64,000 nucleotides of DNA from PALSA-555 sp963731625 (lineage in GTDB: Bacteria; Actinomycetota; Acidimicrobiia; IMCC26256; PALSA-555): positions 1 through 64,000 of the forward strand of contig CAVSWH010000001.1 in the NCBI GenBank assembly GCA_963731625.1. Reading direction: 5' to 3'. The notes under the pieces are model-generated. The model worked only from the letters and a program-made list of their open reading frames with translations, made no database searches and was not told the origin of the DNA. Each line of letters starts with the position of its first letter. Position 1 is the first letter of the stretch. Positions 54,626-62,632 of the stretch are shown in pieces. The position numbers and the translations under genes were made by a program.

Positions 54626-56023
54626 CTAGCTGTCCTGGTAGACGAGGATCGCGCCCGAGTACGCCGCGACCCACACGCGGTCCGTGGCCGGGTCGTACGT
54701 GACACCGATCGGGTGCGACGGGGTGCTGACCCGTTGCGTCACCTGCATCGTGGCCGTCGCCACCTTCGTCATCGTGTTCGAGTCGTAGTTCACGACGTAG
54801 AGGGCCGTGCCGTCGGGTGAGATCGCCATGCTGCGGGGCTCGGTGCCGGTCGCGACCTTCGCCACGATCGCGTTGTCGGCCAGGTCGATCTTGGCGACCG
54901 TGCCGTCGGCGTTGAGCGTCGCGTACAGGTAGCGCCCGGTCGGGTCCATCACCAGGTGGCGGGGCGCGCCGCCGACGTTCGGGATCCAGGACTCGGCCAT
55001 CGTGACCAGGTTGATGATCGCGATGTTGCGGCCGCCCATCTCGGCGACGTACGCGACGGTCGAGGCCGGGTTGATCGCGATGCCGCGCGGCCACGGCCCG
55101 ATCGGCAGCCGTGCCACCTCGGTGTCGGTGGCCAGGTTGACCACGGACAGGTCGTACGAGCACCAGTTGCTCACCAGGAGATAGCGGCCGTCGGGCGTCA
55201 CCGCCACGTACTTCGGGACCTTGCCGACGGCGATGACCTTGTCGATCGCGAACGTCTTCGTGTTCACGCGATACACGAAGCTGTCCGAGTAGGGGTTGGA
55301 GGCCGGGCACGAGTCGCTGCCCTCGGGCCCGAACCCCGAGCCGTACATCGAGTAGTTCGACACGTAGACGTCGCGCTTGTCTGGCGAGAACGCGGCCTCG
55401 ACCGGGGCGCCCTGCGAGATCCCCGGATGTCCACTCACGCCGAAGCTCGTGAGGTCGACGCTGTCGGGGATCGTGCGCAGCAGCTGCCCGACGCTGCTGT
55501 AGACGGTCATCGTGTGCTTGTACATCATGTTCTGGGCGAACACGAGGCCGCCGCCCGACGCCGCGACCGACTTCGGCGAGATGTTGCCCGTGATCGTCAT
55601 CGCGAGCTGCAGCGTCCGCGACGACGACGGGGCGCCGGAGGGCGCGGTGCTCGGCGACGCGCCCGGGCCGGGCACCGAGGTCGAGACGCGGCCGGTGTGG
55701 ACGATCGGCTGGGCGACGCGGGGCGAGCCCTGCGCCTGCCACGCCACGACCCCACCGGCGGTCGCGACCAGGACGACGGCAGCAACGCCCGCGGCGAGGC
55801 GCCGGTGGCGGCGCGCCCGGCGCTGGCGGGCCTGCGCGCGCGCCGACCCAGGTCGGGGCACCCGCGCCTCGCCGGTCGCCGGCGCCGTCGGTCCCTGCGG
55901 TCGGCCCGCCTCGTCGCTCGGCGGATCCGGCCCGCGCGCCGTCAGGGTGGGTGGCGTCGTCGGCATCCACGCCGACGGCCGTAACCAGCCTGGGTCGCCG
56001 GGCCCCCGCCCCGCCCCCGTCAT
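54626..56023 (-). CDS. Membrane-anchored YVTN-type beta-propeller protein
   Basis: This 465-residue protein has a long Pro/Arg-rich cytoplasmic N-terminus, a membrane helix (LAAGVAAVVLVATAGGVVAW) and an extracellular propeller. Repeats resemble YVTN/lactonase blades: PKYVAVTPDGRYLLVSNWCS, PRGIAINPASTVAYVAEMGG, PRHLVMDPTGRYLYATLNAD, PRSMAISPDGTALYVVNYDS and PIGVTYDPATDRVWVAAYSG. The start is uncertain: ATG at 56023 or a later ATG about 20 codons downstream. It converges on the Asp-box propeller with 24 bases between them. Function is unknown. Confidence 0.65.
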   Translation of the reverse strand: MTGAGRGPGDPGWLRPSAWMPTTPPTLTARGPDPPSDEAGRPQGPTAPATGEARVPRPGSARAQARQRRARRHRRLAAGVAAVVLVATAGGVVAWQAQGSPRVAQPIVHTGRVSTSVPGPGASPSTAPSGAPSSSRTLQLAMTITGNISPKSVAASGGGLVFAQNMMYKHTMTVYSSVGQLLRTIPDSVDLTSFGVSGHPGISQGAPVEAAFSPDKRDVYVSNYSMYGSGFGPEGSDSCPASNPYSDSFVYRVNTKTFAIDKVIAVGKVPKYVAVTPDGRYLLVSNWCSYDLSVVNLATDTEVARLPIGPWPRGIAINPASTVAYVAEMGGRNIAIINLVTMAESWIPNVGGAPRHLVMDPTGRYLYATLNADGTVAKIDLADNAIVAKVATGTEPRSMAISPDGTALYVVNYDSNTMTKVATATMQVTQRVSTPSHPIGVTYDPATDRVWVAAYSGAILVYQDS

Positions 56024-56089
56024 CTGCGGCGCAGCCTACGGGGCGTCCGGCCGGCGGGCCACGGGCGCCCGCGCCGGCGTGGTGGCGCG

Positions 56090-56563
56090 CTACGTGTCGA
56101 GCGTCTTCAGCGCCTCGGTGACCTTCGGGACGGTCGCCGCCGGGCTCACCTTGTAGAAGGTCGCCGCGACCTTGCCCTTCGGGTCGATGACGAACGCCGA
56201 GCGGATGATCCCCTTGAAACTCCTGCCATACAGCGATTTGGTGCCCCACGTGCCCCAGGCGTTGGCGACGGCGTGGTCCTCGTCGGCGAGCAGCGGGAAG
56301 CGCAGCCCGTACTTGTCGGCGAAGCGCTTCTGCTTCTCCGGAGGGTCGGGACTGACGCCGAGGACCTGCGCGTGCAGTCGCTTCAGCGCGGGGAGGGCCT
56401 CCTGCAGCTCGCACGCCTGCTTCGTGCAGCCTGGGGTGTCGGCCTTCGGGTAGAAGTAGACGACGACGGGCTTGCCCTTGAAGTCGGCGAGTTTGACCTT
56501 CTTCCCCTTCTGATCGGCGAGCGCGATCGCGGGAGCCTTCGCACCGACTTTGAGCTGCGCCAC
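56090..56563 (-). CDS. bcp: Thioredoxin-dependent peroxiredoxin, BCP/PrxQ type
   Basis: This 157-residue peroxidase reduces hydroperoxides. The peroxidatic C46 and resolving C51 lie five residues apart in ADTPGCTKQACELQ, the BCP/PrxQ arrangement. VVVYFYPKADTPGCT and the R in IIRSAFVIDPKGKV complete the active site. The GTG at 56563 is where homology starts; the open frame upstream overlaps a GC palindrome region. It is divergent from the dienelactone-hydrolase-like gene with 184 bases between them. Confidence 0.93.
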   Translation of the reverse strand: MAQLKVGAKAPAIALADQKGKKVKLADFKGKPVVVYFYPKADTPGCTKQACELQEALPALKRLHAQVLGVSPDPPEKQKRFADKYGLRFPLLADEDHAVANAWGTWGTKSLYGRSFKGIIRSAFVIDPKGKVAATFYKVSPAATVPKVTEALKTLDT

Positions 56564-56633
56564 GTCGTCTCTCCTCGTGCGCGAACGGGTCGGCCGTAGC
56601 ATGCCGCGCCTGGGCCGGCGTGTGCAGGTCGAG

Positions 56634-56655
56634 CGGCGCGCGCCGGCGCGCGCCG
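56634..56655. repeat. Tandem self-complementary GC repeat
   Basis: Two copies of the palindromic decamer GGCGCGCGCC lie head to tail at 56635-56644 and 56645-56654. With the flanking C and G they form one 22-bp palindrome. It is in the divergent region between bcp and the hydrolase gene and could form a cruciform or Z-DNA, or act as an operator. Confidence 0.5.
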
Positions 56656-56747
56656 CCGGTTGGCGCCGCGGGCCGCCACCCTGCTGTTGTTGCCCCTCAC
56701 GCCCGAGACGCCTTGGGCTCGACGTCGTCAGCCCCTGGAGGCATGAC

Positions 56748-57533
56748 ATGGCCGATGCCCTCGACGGGTTCACCTGCTCGACGTTCGCGCACGACGGCTA
56801 CGAGCGAGACGTCTATGCGGCGGGGACGGGCCCGGCAGTGATCGTGATCCACGAGATGCCGGGACTGCACCCCGGCGTCGCCGAGTTCGGACGCCGGGTC
56901 GTCGCGCGGGGCTTCCACGTCCGGATGCCGTCACTCTTCGGCACGCCGGGCAAGCCCTTCAGCGGCGGCTACGTGGTGCGCTCGCTCGTCTCCGGCTGCG
57001 TGGCGCGCGAGTTCGCCACATGGGCGCTCGACCGGACGAGCCCGGTCACCGGATGGCTGCGCGCTCTCGCGGCCGACGCGCACGAGGCCTGCGGCGGCCC
57101 GGGCGTCGGCGCCGTCGGGATGTGCTTCACCGGCGGCTTCGCGCTCGGGATGATGGTCGACGAGCGGCTGCGAGCCCCCGTGCTCAGCCAGCCGTCCCTG
57201 CCCTTCCCGGTCGGGCGGCGCCGCAAAGCCGCCACCGGCGTCAGCGGCGACGACCTGGCCCGGGTGCAGGCGCGCGTGCGCGACGGCGCGTGCGTGCTCG
57301 GGCTCCGCTTCACCCAGGACAGTGCGGTGCCCGCGGCCCGCTTCGAGACGCTGCGCGACGCGCTCGGCGACGGGTTCATCGCCGTCGAGATCGACTCCTC
57401 CAAAGGCAACCCGCACGGGATCGGGCGACGCGCCCACTCGGTGCTCACCCTCGACCTGGTGGACGAGCCCGGGCACCCGACCCAGGACGCACTCGAGCGG
57501 GTGCTCCGCTTCTTCGAGGAGCGGCTGCGCTAG
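56748..57533 (+). CDS. Dienelactone hydrolase family protein
   Basis: This 261-residue alpha/beta-hydrolase has VIVIHEMPGLHPGVAEFGRR and the nucleophile elbow GMCFTGGFAL with C126, the cysteine typical of the dienelactone hydrolase family rather than serine. A histidine candidate lies in NPHGIGRRAHSVLTLD. The start ATG at 56748 follows GGAGG by six bases. In known members the reaction opens dienelactones of aromatic catabolism, but most such proteins have other or unknown substrates, and no aromatic-degradation gene is nearby. Confidence 0.82.
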   Translation: MADALDGFTCSTFAHDGYERDVYAAGTGPAVIVIHEMPGLHPGVAEFGRRVVARGFHVRMPSLFGTPGKPFSGGYVVRSLVSGCVAREFATWALDRTSPVTGWLRALAADAHEACGGPGVGAVGMCFTGGFALGMMVDERLRAPVLSQPSLPFPVGRRRKAATGVSGDDLARVQARVRDGACVLGLRFTQDSAVPAARFETLRDALGDGFIAVEIDSSKGNPHGIGRRAHSVLTLDLVDEPGHPTQDALERVLRFFEERLR

Positions 57534-57548
57534 CTGGCGCGGGCCGGT

Positions 57549-58214
57549 TCAGCTGGCCTGTGGCTGGGTGATCGCCGCGTGGCACACGGCGACGCCCTCG
57601 GCGTTCACGAGCATGAGGCTCGCGTCCGGCCCGCGGGGCAGCGCCGCCGTGCCGATCCACTCGCCGCGTCCGTCGGCGATGGTGATCGCCCCGATGCGCT
57701 GGCGGCCCGCGTCGGGCTGGCCGAGCTCGAGGGCGTAGCGGCCGTCAGGGACCGCGTAGTCGACGTTCACGACGAGGCTCGACGGGCTCGTGTTGGAGAG
57801 CGCGACGTGCCCGACCCGGGCGCCGTTGTCACCGACCATCTCGGCGCTGTGCAGCGCCGGCGCGGCGACGCTCGTCGGGGTGCGGCCGGCGTCGATGATC
57901 TGCACTGTCGCGACGGCGAGGATCGTCGCCGCGGCCGCGGTCGCGGCGATCGCCATGACGAGGCGGCGGCGGGTCCGGCGGCGGGGTCGGCGGATCTCGG
58001 CGTCGACCCGGTCGGCGAACCCGGCGGGCGGCTCGAGCTCGGGCGCGAGACGCGACAGCCCGTCGGCGAGGCCGGCGAGCTCGTTCACGTAGCGCTGGCA
58101 GCGGGGGCACGTGGCGAGGTGCAGGAGCACCTCGGCGCGCTCGGCGCCGTCGAGGATGCCGAGCGCGAGCTCGGGCGCGGCTTCGCGCGACGCGGCGCAC
58201 CCGATGCCGTTCAT
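57549..58214 (-). CDS. Zinc-binding anti-sigma factor
   Basis: This 221-residue transmembrane regulator has the ZAS motif at H32, C36 and C39 (HLATCPRCQRYV), a helical linker, one membrane span (LVMAIAATAAAATILAVATV) and an extracellular domain of about 110 residues with beta structure (SSLVVNVDYAVPDGRYALEL). That RskA-like layout holds the sigma factor until proteolysis releases it. The ATG at 58214 overlaps the sigma stop (ATGA). Such pairs respond to envelope or redox stress. It ends close to the convergent hydrolase. Confidence 0.88.
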   Translation of the reverse strand: MNGIGCAASREAAPELALGILDGAERAEVLLHLATCPRCQRYVNELAGLADGLSRLAPELEPPAGFADRVDAEIRRPRRRTRRRLVMAIAATAAAATILAVATVQIIDAGRTPTSVAAPALHSAEMVGDNGARVGHVALSNTSPSSLVVNVDYAVPDGRYALELGQPDAGRQRIGAITIADGRGEWIGTAALPRGPDASLMLVNAEGVAVCHAAITQPQAS

Positions 58215-58771
58215 TCGGCGGGCTCCTCGCTGGCCATCGCGACGCGGAGGCGTCCGAGCGCGGTGCGGATGCGGGTCTTGGCCGTGCCGATCGGGATGTC
58301 CTCGCGTTCGGCGACCTCACGGGCCGAGAGCCCGACGACACCGGCGAGGACGACGGCGCGGCGCTGCTCGTCGGGCAGCCCAGTGAGCGCCTCGCGGAGC
58401 CGCCCGACGTCGTGACGCACGAGCGCGATCTCGGCCGGGCCGCGCCCGGGTGCGACGGGGGCCAGGTCGATCACGCGGTCCGGGTCGATCGCGACCGGCC
58501 GGCGGACCCGGAGGGCGTCGATCGACAGGTTCCGGGTGATGGTGAGCAGCCAGGTCGTGACGCTGCCCCGGCGGGCGTCGAAGACGCCGGCGTGGCGCCA
58601 GGCGCGCAGGAGGGCCTCCTGGGCGACGTCCTCGGCGGCGCGGGCGTCCCCGACGATCGTGTACGCCAGCCCGTAGACGCGGCGTTGGAACCGTTCGACG
58701 AACGCGGACGCGGCGTCAGCATCACCGGCCGCCATCCCCGCCAGGAGGGCGTCGTCGGCCACGGACCACAT
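58211..58771 (-). CDS. ECF sigma factor of the SigK/RskA-linked kind
   Basis: This 186-residue sigma factor has region 2 (VERFQRRVYGLAYTIVGD, AEDVAQEALLRAWRHA) and region 4 (LTGLPDEQRRAVVLAGVVGL, AREVAEREDIPIGTAKTRIR). I use the ATG at 58771 (MWSVADD); a GTG nine codons upstream is possible. It is co-translated with its zinc anti-sigma partner, and both lie divergent from the cupredoxin gene, so that gene may be in its regulon. The group resembles ECF19 (SigK), which is an inference. Confidence 0.88.
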   Translation of the reverse strand: MWSVADDALLAGMAAGDADAASAFVERFQRRVYGLAYTIVGDARAAEDVAQEALLRAWRHAGVFDARRGSVTTWLLTITRNLSIDALRVRRPVAIDPDRVIDLAPVAPGRGPAEIALVRHDVGRLREALTGLPDEQRRAVVLAGVVGLSAREVAEREDIPIGTAKTRIRTALGRLRVAMASEEPAE

Positions 58772-58871
58772 ACGAGAAGTACGGCGGCGACTCGCCACGG
58801 GATTGCTCCCGGGTAGAGGGACGGCCTGTGAGGCGACCGCCGATGCCGGGCGCCCGGCCGTAGGCTTACCA

Positions 58872-58889
58872 GTTCCGACGCTCTGGAAC
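58872..58889 (+). promoter_or_regulatory. Inverted repeat ahead of the cupredoxin gene
   Basis: GTTCC at 58872-58876 and GGAAC at 58885-58889 form a 5-bp inverted repeat with eight bases between, 20 bases upstream of the GTG at 58909. GGAAC also resembles the -35 element of many ECF promoters, but the distance to the start is short. It could be an operator. Confidence 0.3.
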
Positions 58890-58908
58890 CACGTCGAGGA
58901 GGATCCCC

Positions 58909-59418
58909 GTGCGCAAGCTCCTCACCTGCCTCGCGGTCGTGGCCGCGAGCCTCGTGCCCGCCACCGCCGCGCTCGCCGCCACGAGCGCGAAGGGCTCGCC
59001 GCCGCCGGTCAAGCTCTCCGGCAAGGTGAACGTCCACGGGACGGGCACCGCGACCGCCGGCGCGGTCACGATCCAGCAGCACGACTACTTCTTCTCCCCC
59101 ACCTTCGTGAAGGTGCCAGCTGGCGTGACGAGCGTCAGCGTCACGGTGACGAACATGGGCCAGGCGCTGCACAGCTTCACGGTGCCGGCGGCGAGAATCA
59201 GCGCCGACATCCAGCCGGGGTCGTCGATGACGTTCACCGTCCCGGTGTCGGGCGGCGGCGTCCTCTTCTACTGCCGCTTCCACCGCCAGCTCGGGATGCA
59301 GGGTGCCTTCTTCACGAAGAAGGGCGCCAAGATCTCGGCGAGCGCGGGGGCGAGCGGTGGCGGTACCGGCGCCGGGACCGCGACCACGAGCGGCTCCTCG
59401 GGCGGCTACGGCTACTGA
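58909..59418 (+). CDS. Secreted cupredoxin (blue-copper-like protein)
   Basis: This 169-residue exported protein has a signal peptide (LLTCLAVVAASLVPATAALA) and one cupredoxin domain. The copper ligands are visible: H88 in GQALHSFTV and C122, H125 and M130 in FYCRFHRQLGMQG, the plastocyanin/pseudoazurin pattern. A Gly/Ser/Thr-rich tail follows. The GTG at 58909 is preceded by GGAGG at six bases. It is divergent from the ECF sigma gene. It probably carries electrons or copper outside the membrane. Its 3' end overlaps the Cys-rich gene on the other strand by seven bases. Confidence 0.85.
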   Translation: MRKLLTCLAVVAASLVPATAALAATSAKGSPPPVKLSGKVNVHGTGTATAGAVTIQQHDYFFSPTFVKVPAGVTSVSVTVTNMGQALHSFTVPAARISADIQPGSSMTFTVPVSGGGVLFYCRFHRQLGMQGAFFTKKGAKISASAGASGGGTGAGTATTSGSSGGYGY

Positions 59419-59735
59419 GAAGGCCGGCGACGCGCCAGCCCGTGGCCGAAGAACCCGCCCTTCGGTCGGGCGTGCGCGTGGTAATGGTCCGGGATGTTGC
59501 GCATGTTGTCGTCGACGTAGTGCTCGAACGTGAAGCTCGTGGCGACGACCTCGGCGAGCCGCGCGTGCATGTGCGCGAGCGGCTCGGGCGGCGGGTCGAC
59601 GCCGTGGACACGCCAGACGACCATCGGGACGGCGCAGATCTCGCACTCCGCGATCCAGCACACGTCGTCCTCGTGGAACCACTCGGTGATGCGCGCCGCC
59701 TCGCAGAGGTCGCAGGGCGGCGGGGTGGCGGTCAT
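59412..59735 (-). CDS. Small Cys/His-rich protein at the end of the trp genes
   Basis: This 107-residue protein is not recognised. It has two CxxC pairs, CDLCEAARITEWFHEDDVC and ECEICAVPMVVWRVHG, consistent with one zinc site. A later segment NIPDHYHAHAR is rich in histidine. The spacing of CEIC, VPMVV and the DHYHAH stretch is faintly like HIT-family nucleotide hydrolases, but the exact HxHxH motif is not present. The ATG at 59735 overlaps the trpA stop (ATGA), so it is co-translated with the tryptophan genes. Third-position GC is high and it is probably expressed. Confidence 0.65.
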   Translation of the reverse strand: MTATPPPCDLCEAARITEWFHEDDVCWIAECEICAVPMVVWRVHGVDPPPEPLAHMHARLAEVVATSFTFEHYVDDNMRNIPDHYHAHARPKGGFFGHGLARRRPSQ

Positions 59736-60502
59736 GCGTCCAGCGCGGCACGCAGCGACGCGACGAACTCGTAGGCCTGCTCCGGCCCGCCCCCGTGGAG
59801 GAGCCGGCTGATGAGCGCGCTCCCGACGATCACGCCGTCGGCCGCGCCCGCCGCGCCGACGGCCTGATCGGGCGTCGAGATCCCCACGCCGAGCAGCACG
59901 GGCCGGTCGGTGACGGCCTTGGTGCGGCGTCCCATCTCGAGCGCCTTCGCGGCGAGGCCGTCGCGGGCGCCGGTGACACCGAGCAGCGCCACGCCGTAGA
60001 CGAACCCGCGGGAGCGGTCGCAGATCGCCCGCAGCCGCGCGTCGGGCGTCGTCGGCGCGGCGAGCAGCACCGTCTCGACCCCCGCCGTGTCGGCCGCGTC
60101 GCCCCACCCGTCGAGCTCGTCGAGCGGCAGGTCGGGCACGATCGCGCCGTCGATGCCGGCGTCGGCGAGCGAGCCGGCGAAGCGGGCGTGGCCAGCGTGC
60201 AGCACGGGGTTGTAATAGGTCATGACGACGAGCGGGACGGTGACGTCGAGCTGGGCCGACTCGGCGACGACCTTCGCCGGCGTCGCCCCGATGTCGAGGG
60301 CCCGCTGCGACGCCTCCTGGATCGTGCGGCCATCCATGACTGGGTCGGAGAACGGGATGCCGATCTCGACGGCGTCGGCGCCGGCGTCGACGACGGCCCG
60401 CACCACGTCGAGCCACCCGGCGCCGAGCCCGCCTGTCACGTACGGCACGAGCAGCGACCGGCCGGCCGCCCGACGGTCGCGCAGGTGCGCCTCGAGCCTC
60501 AC
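59732..60502 (-). CDS. trpA: Tryptophan synthase alpha chain
   Basis: This 256-residue TIM-barrel subunit cleaves indole-3-glycerol phosphate to indole. The catalytic Glu and Asp are in AVEIGIPFSDPVMDG, with LVVMTYYNPVL and the C-terminal LGVGISTPDQAVGAAGAADG and VIVGSALISRL. The GTG at 60502 overlaps the trpB stop (GTGA), as needed for an alpha-beta complex made in equal amounts. Normal length. The open frame upstream is a shadow of trpB. Confidence 0.95.
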   Translation of the reverse strand: MRLEAHLRDRRAAGRSLLVPYVTGGLGAGWLDVVRAVVDAGADAVEIGIPFSDPVMDGRTIQEASQRALDIGATPAKVVAESAQLDVTVPLVVMTYYNPVLHAGHARFAGSLADAGIDGAIVPDLPLDELDGWGDAADTAGVETVLLAAPTTPDARLRAICDRSRGFVYGVALLGVTGARDGLAAKALEMGRRTKAVTDRPVLLGVGISTPDQAVGAAGAADGVIVGSALISRLLHGGGPEQAYEFVASLRAALDA

Positions 60503-61734
60503 GCCAGCGGTTCGCCGGTGAGCCGTTCGGCGACGTACGCCGCGTCCTTGTCGCCGCGCCCCGAGAGGGTCACGAGCACCGTCGCGCCGGCGGGCACGGC
60601 GCGACCCGCCTCGCGGGCGAGCCAGCCGATCGCGTGCGCGGGCTCGAGCGCCGGGACGATGCCCTCGGTGCTGGCGAGCAGCTGGAACCCCGCGATCGCC
60701 TCGTCGTCGGTCGCGGGGTGGTACTCGGCGCGCCCGGTGGCGGCAAGGGCGGCGTGCTCGGGGCCGACGCCCGGGTAGTCGAGGCCGGCGCTCACCGAGT
60801 GCGCCTCGAGGATCTGGCCGTCCTCGTCCTGGAGGAACAGCGACAGGGCGCCGTGCAGCACGCCCGGGACGCCGCGCGTGACCGACGCGCCGTGCTGACC
60901 CGAGTCGAGGCCGAGCCCACCCGCCTCGACGCCGATCAGGCGCGACGGCGTGTCGAGGAACGCGGCGAAGGTGCCGATCGCGTTCGAGCCGCCGCCGACG
61001 CAGGCGACGACGACGTCCGGGTCGGCGCCGAGCTGGGCGCGGCACTGCTCGCGGGCCTCGTCGCCGACCACACGCTGGAACTCGCGGACCATCCACGGGT
61101 ACGGGTGCGGCCCGACGACCGAGCCGATGCAGTAGTGGGTGGTCTCGACGCTCGCCACCCAGTCGCGCAGCGCCTCGTTGATCGCGTCCTTCAACGTGGC
61201 GCTCCCCGACTCGACCGGCACCACCTCGGCGCCGAGGAGCCGCATCCGCCACACGTTCAACGCCTGGCGCTCGACGTCGACCGCGCCCATGAACACGAGG
61301 CAGTCGAGCCCGAAGAGCGCGGCCGCGGTCGCGGTGGCGACGCCGTGCTGGCCCGCGCCCGTCTCGGCGATGACGCGTCGCTTCCCCATCCGGCGGGTCA
61401 GCAGCGCCTGGCCGAGGACGTTGTTGATCTTGTGCGAGCCGGTGTGGGTCAGGTCCTCGCGCTTGAGCAGCACGCGCACGCCCAGCCGATCCGAGAGGCG
61501 GTGGCACTCGGTGACCGGCGTCGGGCGCCCGGCGTAGGAGGCGAGCAGCTCGGCGAACTCGGCCCGGAACGCCGGCTCGGCCCACGCGACGCGGAAGGCC
61601 GCCTCGAGGTCCTCGAGCGCCGGCGTGAGCGTCTCGGGCACGAACCGGCCGCCGAACTCGCCGAAGCGACCGAGCCCGGTCGGCTCGGGACCCGGCGGCT
61701 GGAGCGTGACCACGCCACGGGAGGTTGCGGGCAC
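60499..61734 (-). CDS. trpB: Tryptophan synthase beta chain
   Basis: This 411-residue PLP enzyme joins indole and serine. The PLP lysine is in HTGSHKINNVLGQAL; the glycine-rich loop AETGAGQHGVATATA and CVGGGSNAIGTF phosphate-binding segment are present, as is the N-terminal FGEFGGRFVPETL. It is the TrpB1 type, which works with TrpA. The GTG at 61734 is where homology starts; 41 bases separate it from trpF. No defect is seen. Confidence 0.96.
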   Translation of the reverse strand: MPATSRGVVTLQPPGPEPTGLGRFGEFGGRFVPETLTPALEDLEAAFRVAWAEPAFRAEFAELLASYAGRPTPVTECHRLSDRLGVRVLLKREDLTHTGSHKINNVLGQALLTRRMGKRRVIAETGAGQHGVATATAAALFGLDCLVFMGAVDVERQALNVWRMRLLGAEVVPVESGSATLKDAINEALRDWVASVETTHYCIGSVVGPHPYPWMVREFQRVVGDEAREQCRAQLGADPDVVVACVGGGSNAIGTFAAFLDTPSRLIGVEAGGLGLDSGQHGASVTRGVPGVLHGALSLFLQDEDGQILEAHSVSAGLDYPGVGPEHAALAATGRAEYHPATDDEAIAGFQLLASTEGIVPALEPAHAIGWLAREAGRAVPAGATVLVTLSGRGDKDAAYVAERLTGEPLA

Positions 61735-61775
61735 GGCGTGATCGTAGGGGGTGCCCGGACCGCCGCTTCCCGGAT

Positions 61776-62465
61776 TCAGTCGCGCCGCTCCGTCGACCAG
61801 TCGTAGAGGCGCCCCGGCTCGACGTCGGGGATCCAGCCGTCGTGGGCGACGGCCTCGCCGGCCTCGCGCGCCGCCTCGATGAAGCGCCGCAGCTTCACCG
61901 GGTCCTTGCGGCCCGAGCCGGGCTCGGTCTCCACCCCGGTGGAGACGTCGACCCCCCAGGGGCGCACCGTGCGGATGGCGTCGCCCACGTTGTGCTCGTC
62001 GAGGCCGCCCGCGAGGAGGACCCGCACGCCCGACGGGGCCCCCTCGGCCATCGACCAGTCGTAGACCCGGCCGGACCCGGGCATCGGGGCGTCGATCAGC
62101 ACGGCGCTCGCCCCGCTGCCCGCCGCCTGGGCGAGGCCAGGGTCGCCGGCGGGGAACGCCTGGATGACGAACGGGACCCGGTCGGCGACCCAGCGCACCT
62201 CGGTCGGGTGCTCGCGGCCGTGGAGCTGGGCGCCGGCGAGCCCGATCGAGTGGACGACCTCCACGACCCGCTCCCGGCGCTCGTCGCGGAACACCCCGAC
62301 GGTCGTCGTGCCCTGGGCGAGGCGGTGCACGATGTCTTGGACCTCGCGGACCCGGACCTGGCGGGGACTGCCGGACGCGAACACGAACCCGAGGGCATCC
62401 GCGCCGAGGGCCACGGCCAGGAGGGCGTCCTCCTCGGTGGTGAGGCCGCAGATCTTCACGAACAT
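61776..62465 (-). CDS. trpF: Phosphoribosylanthranilate isomerase
   Basis: This 229-residue TIM-barrel enzyme carries out the Amadori rearrangement in tryptophan synthesis. MFVKICGLTTEEDALLAV gives the family start with the catalytic cysteine, and IGLAGAQLHGREHP, LLAGGLDEHNVGDAI (Asp/Gly region) and GVDVSTGVETEPGSGRKD finish the site. Mycobacteria use PriA instead of a separate TrpF, so a dedicated TrpF here marks a difference. It is the first gene of the trp run; trpC, trpD and trpE are not in the window. A short C-terminal extension of about 25 residues ends YDWSTERRD. Confidence 0.92.
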   Translation of the reverse strand: MFVKICGLTTEEDALLAVALGADALGFVFASGSPRQVRVREVQDIVHRLAQGTTTVGVFRDERRERVVEVVHSIGLAGAQLHGREHPTEVRWVADRVPFVIQAFPAGDPGLAQAAGSGASAVLIDAPMPGSGRVYDWSMAEGAPSGVRVLLAGGLDEHNVGDAIRTVRPWGVDVSTGVETEPGSGRKDPVKLRRFIEAAREAGEAVAHDGWIPDVEPGRLYDWSTERRD

Positions 62466-62596
62466 CGCGGCCGACGGTACCGGAGGGGCGGCGCGGCTCC
62501 GCGCAGTATCCTGGCGGCCCGCCGCGAGGCCATTTCGTGCGTCGCGTACATTTCCCTGGTGGAGGTTGGCGGCTGAGCGCCGCGTGAGGTGTCCCG

Positions 62597-62613
62597 GCCC
62601 GGGCGCCCCGGGC
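62597..62613. promoter_or_regulatory. GC hairpin just upstream of the PAP2 gene ribosome site
   Basis: GCCCGGG (62597-62603) and CCCGGGC (62607-62613) make a perfect 7-bp stem with a CGC loop. AGGAGG starts seven bases later at 62620. The rest of the 167-base divergent region between trpF and this gene shows no clear promoter. The hairpin might affect translation or end a leader transcript. Confidence 0.3.
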
Positions 62614-62632
62614 TGTGGCAGGAGGCGGACGA

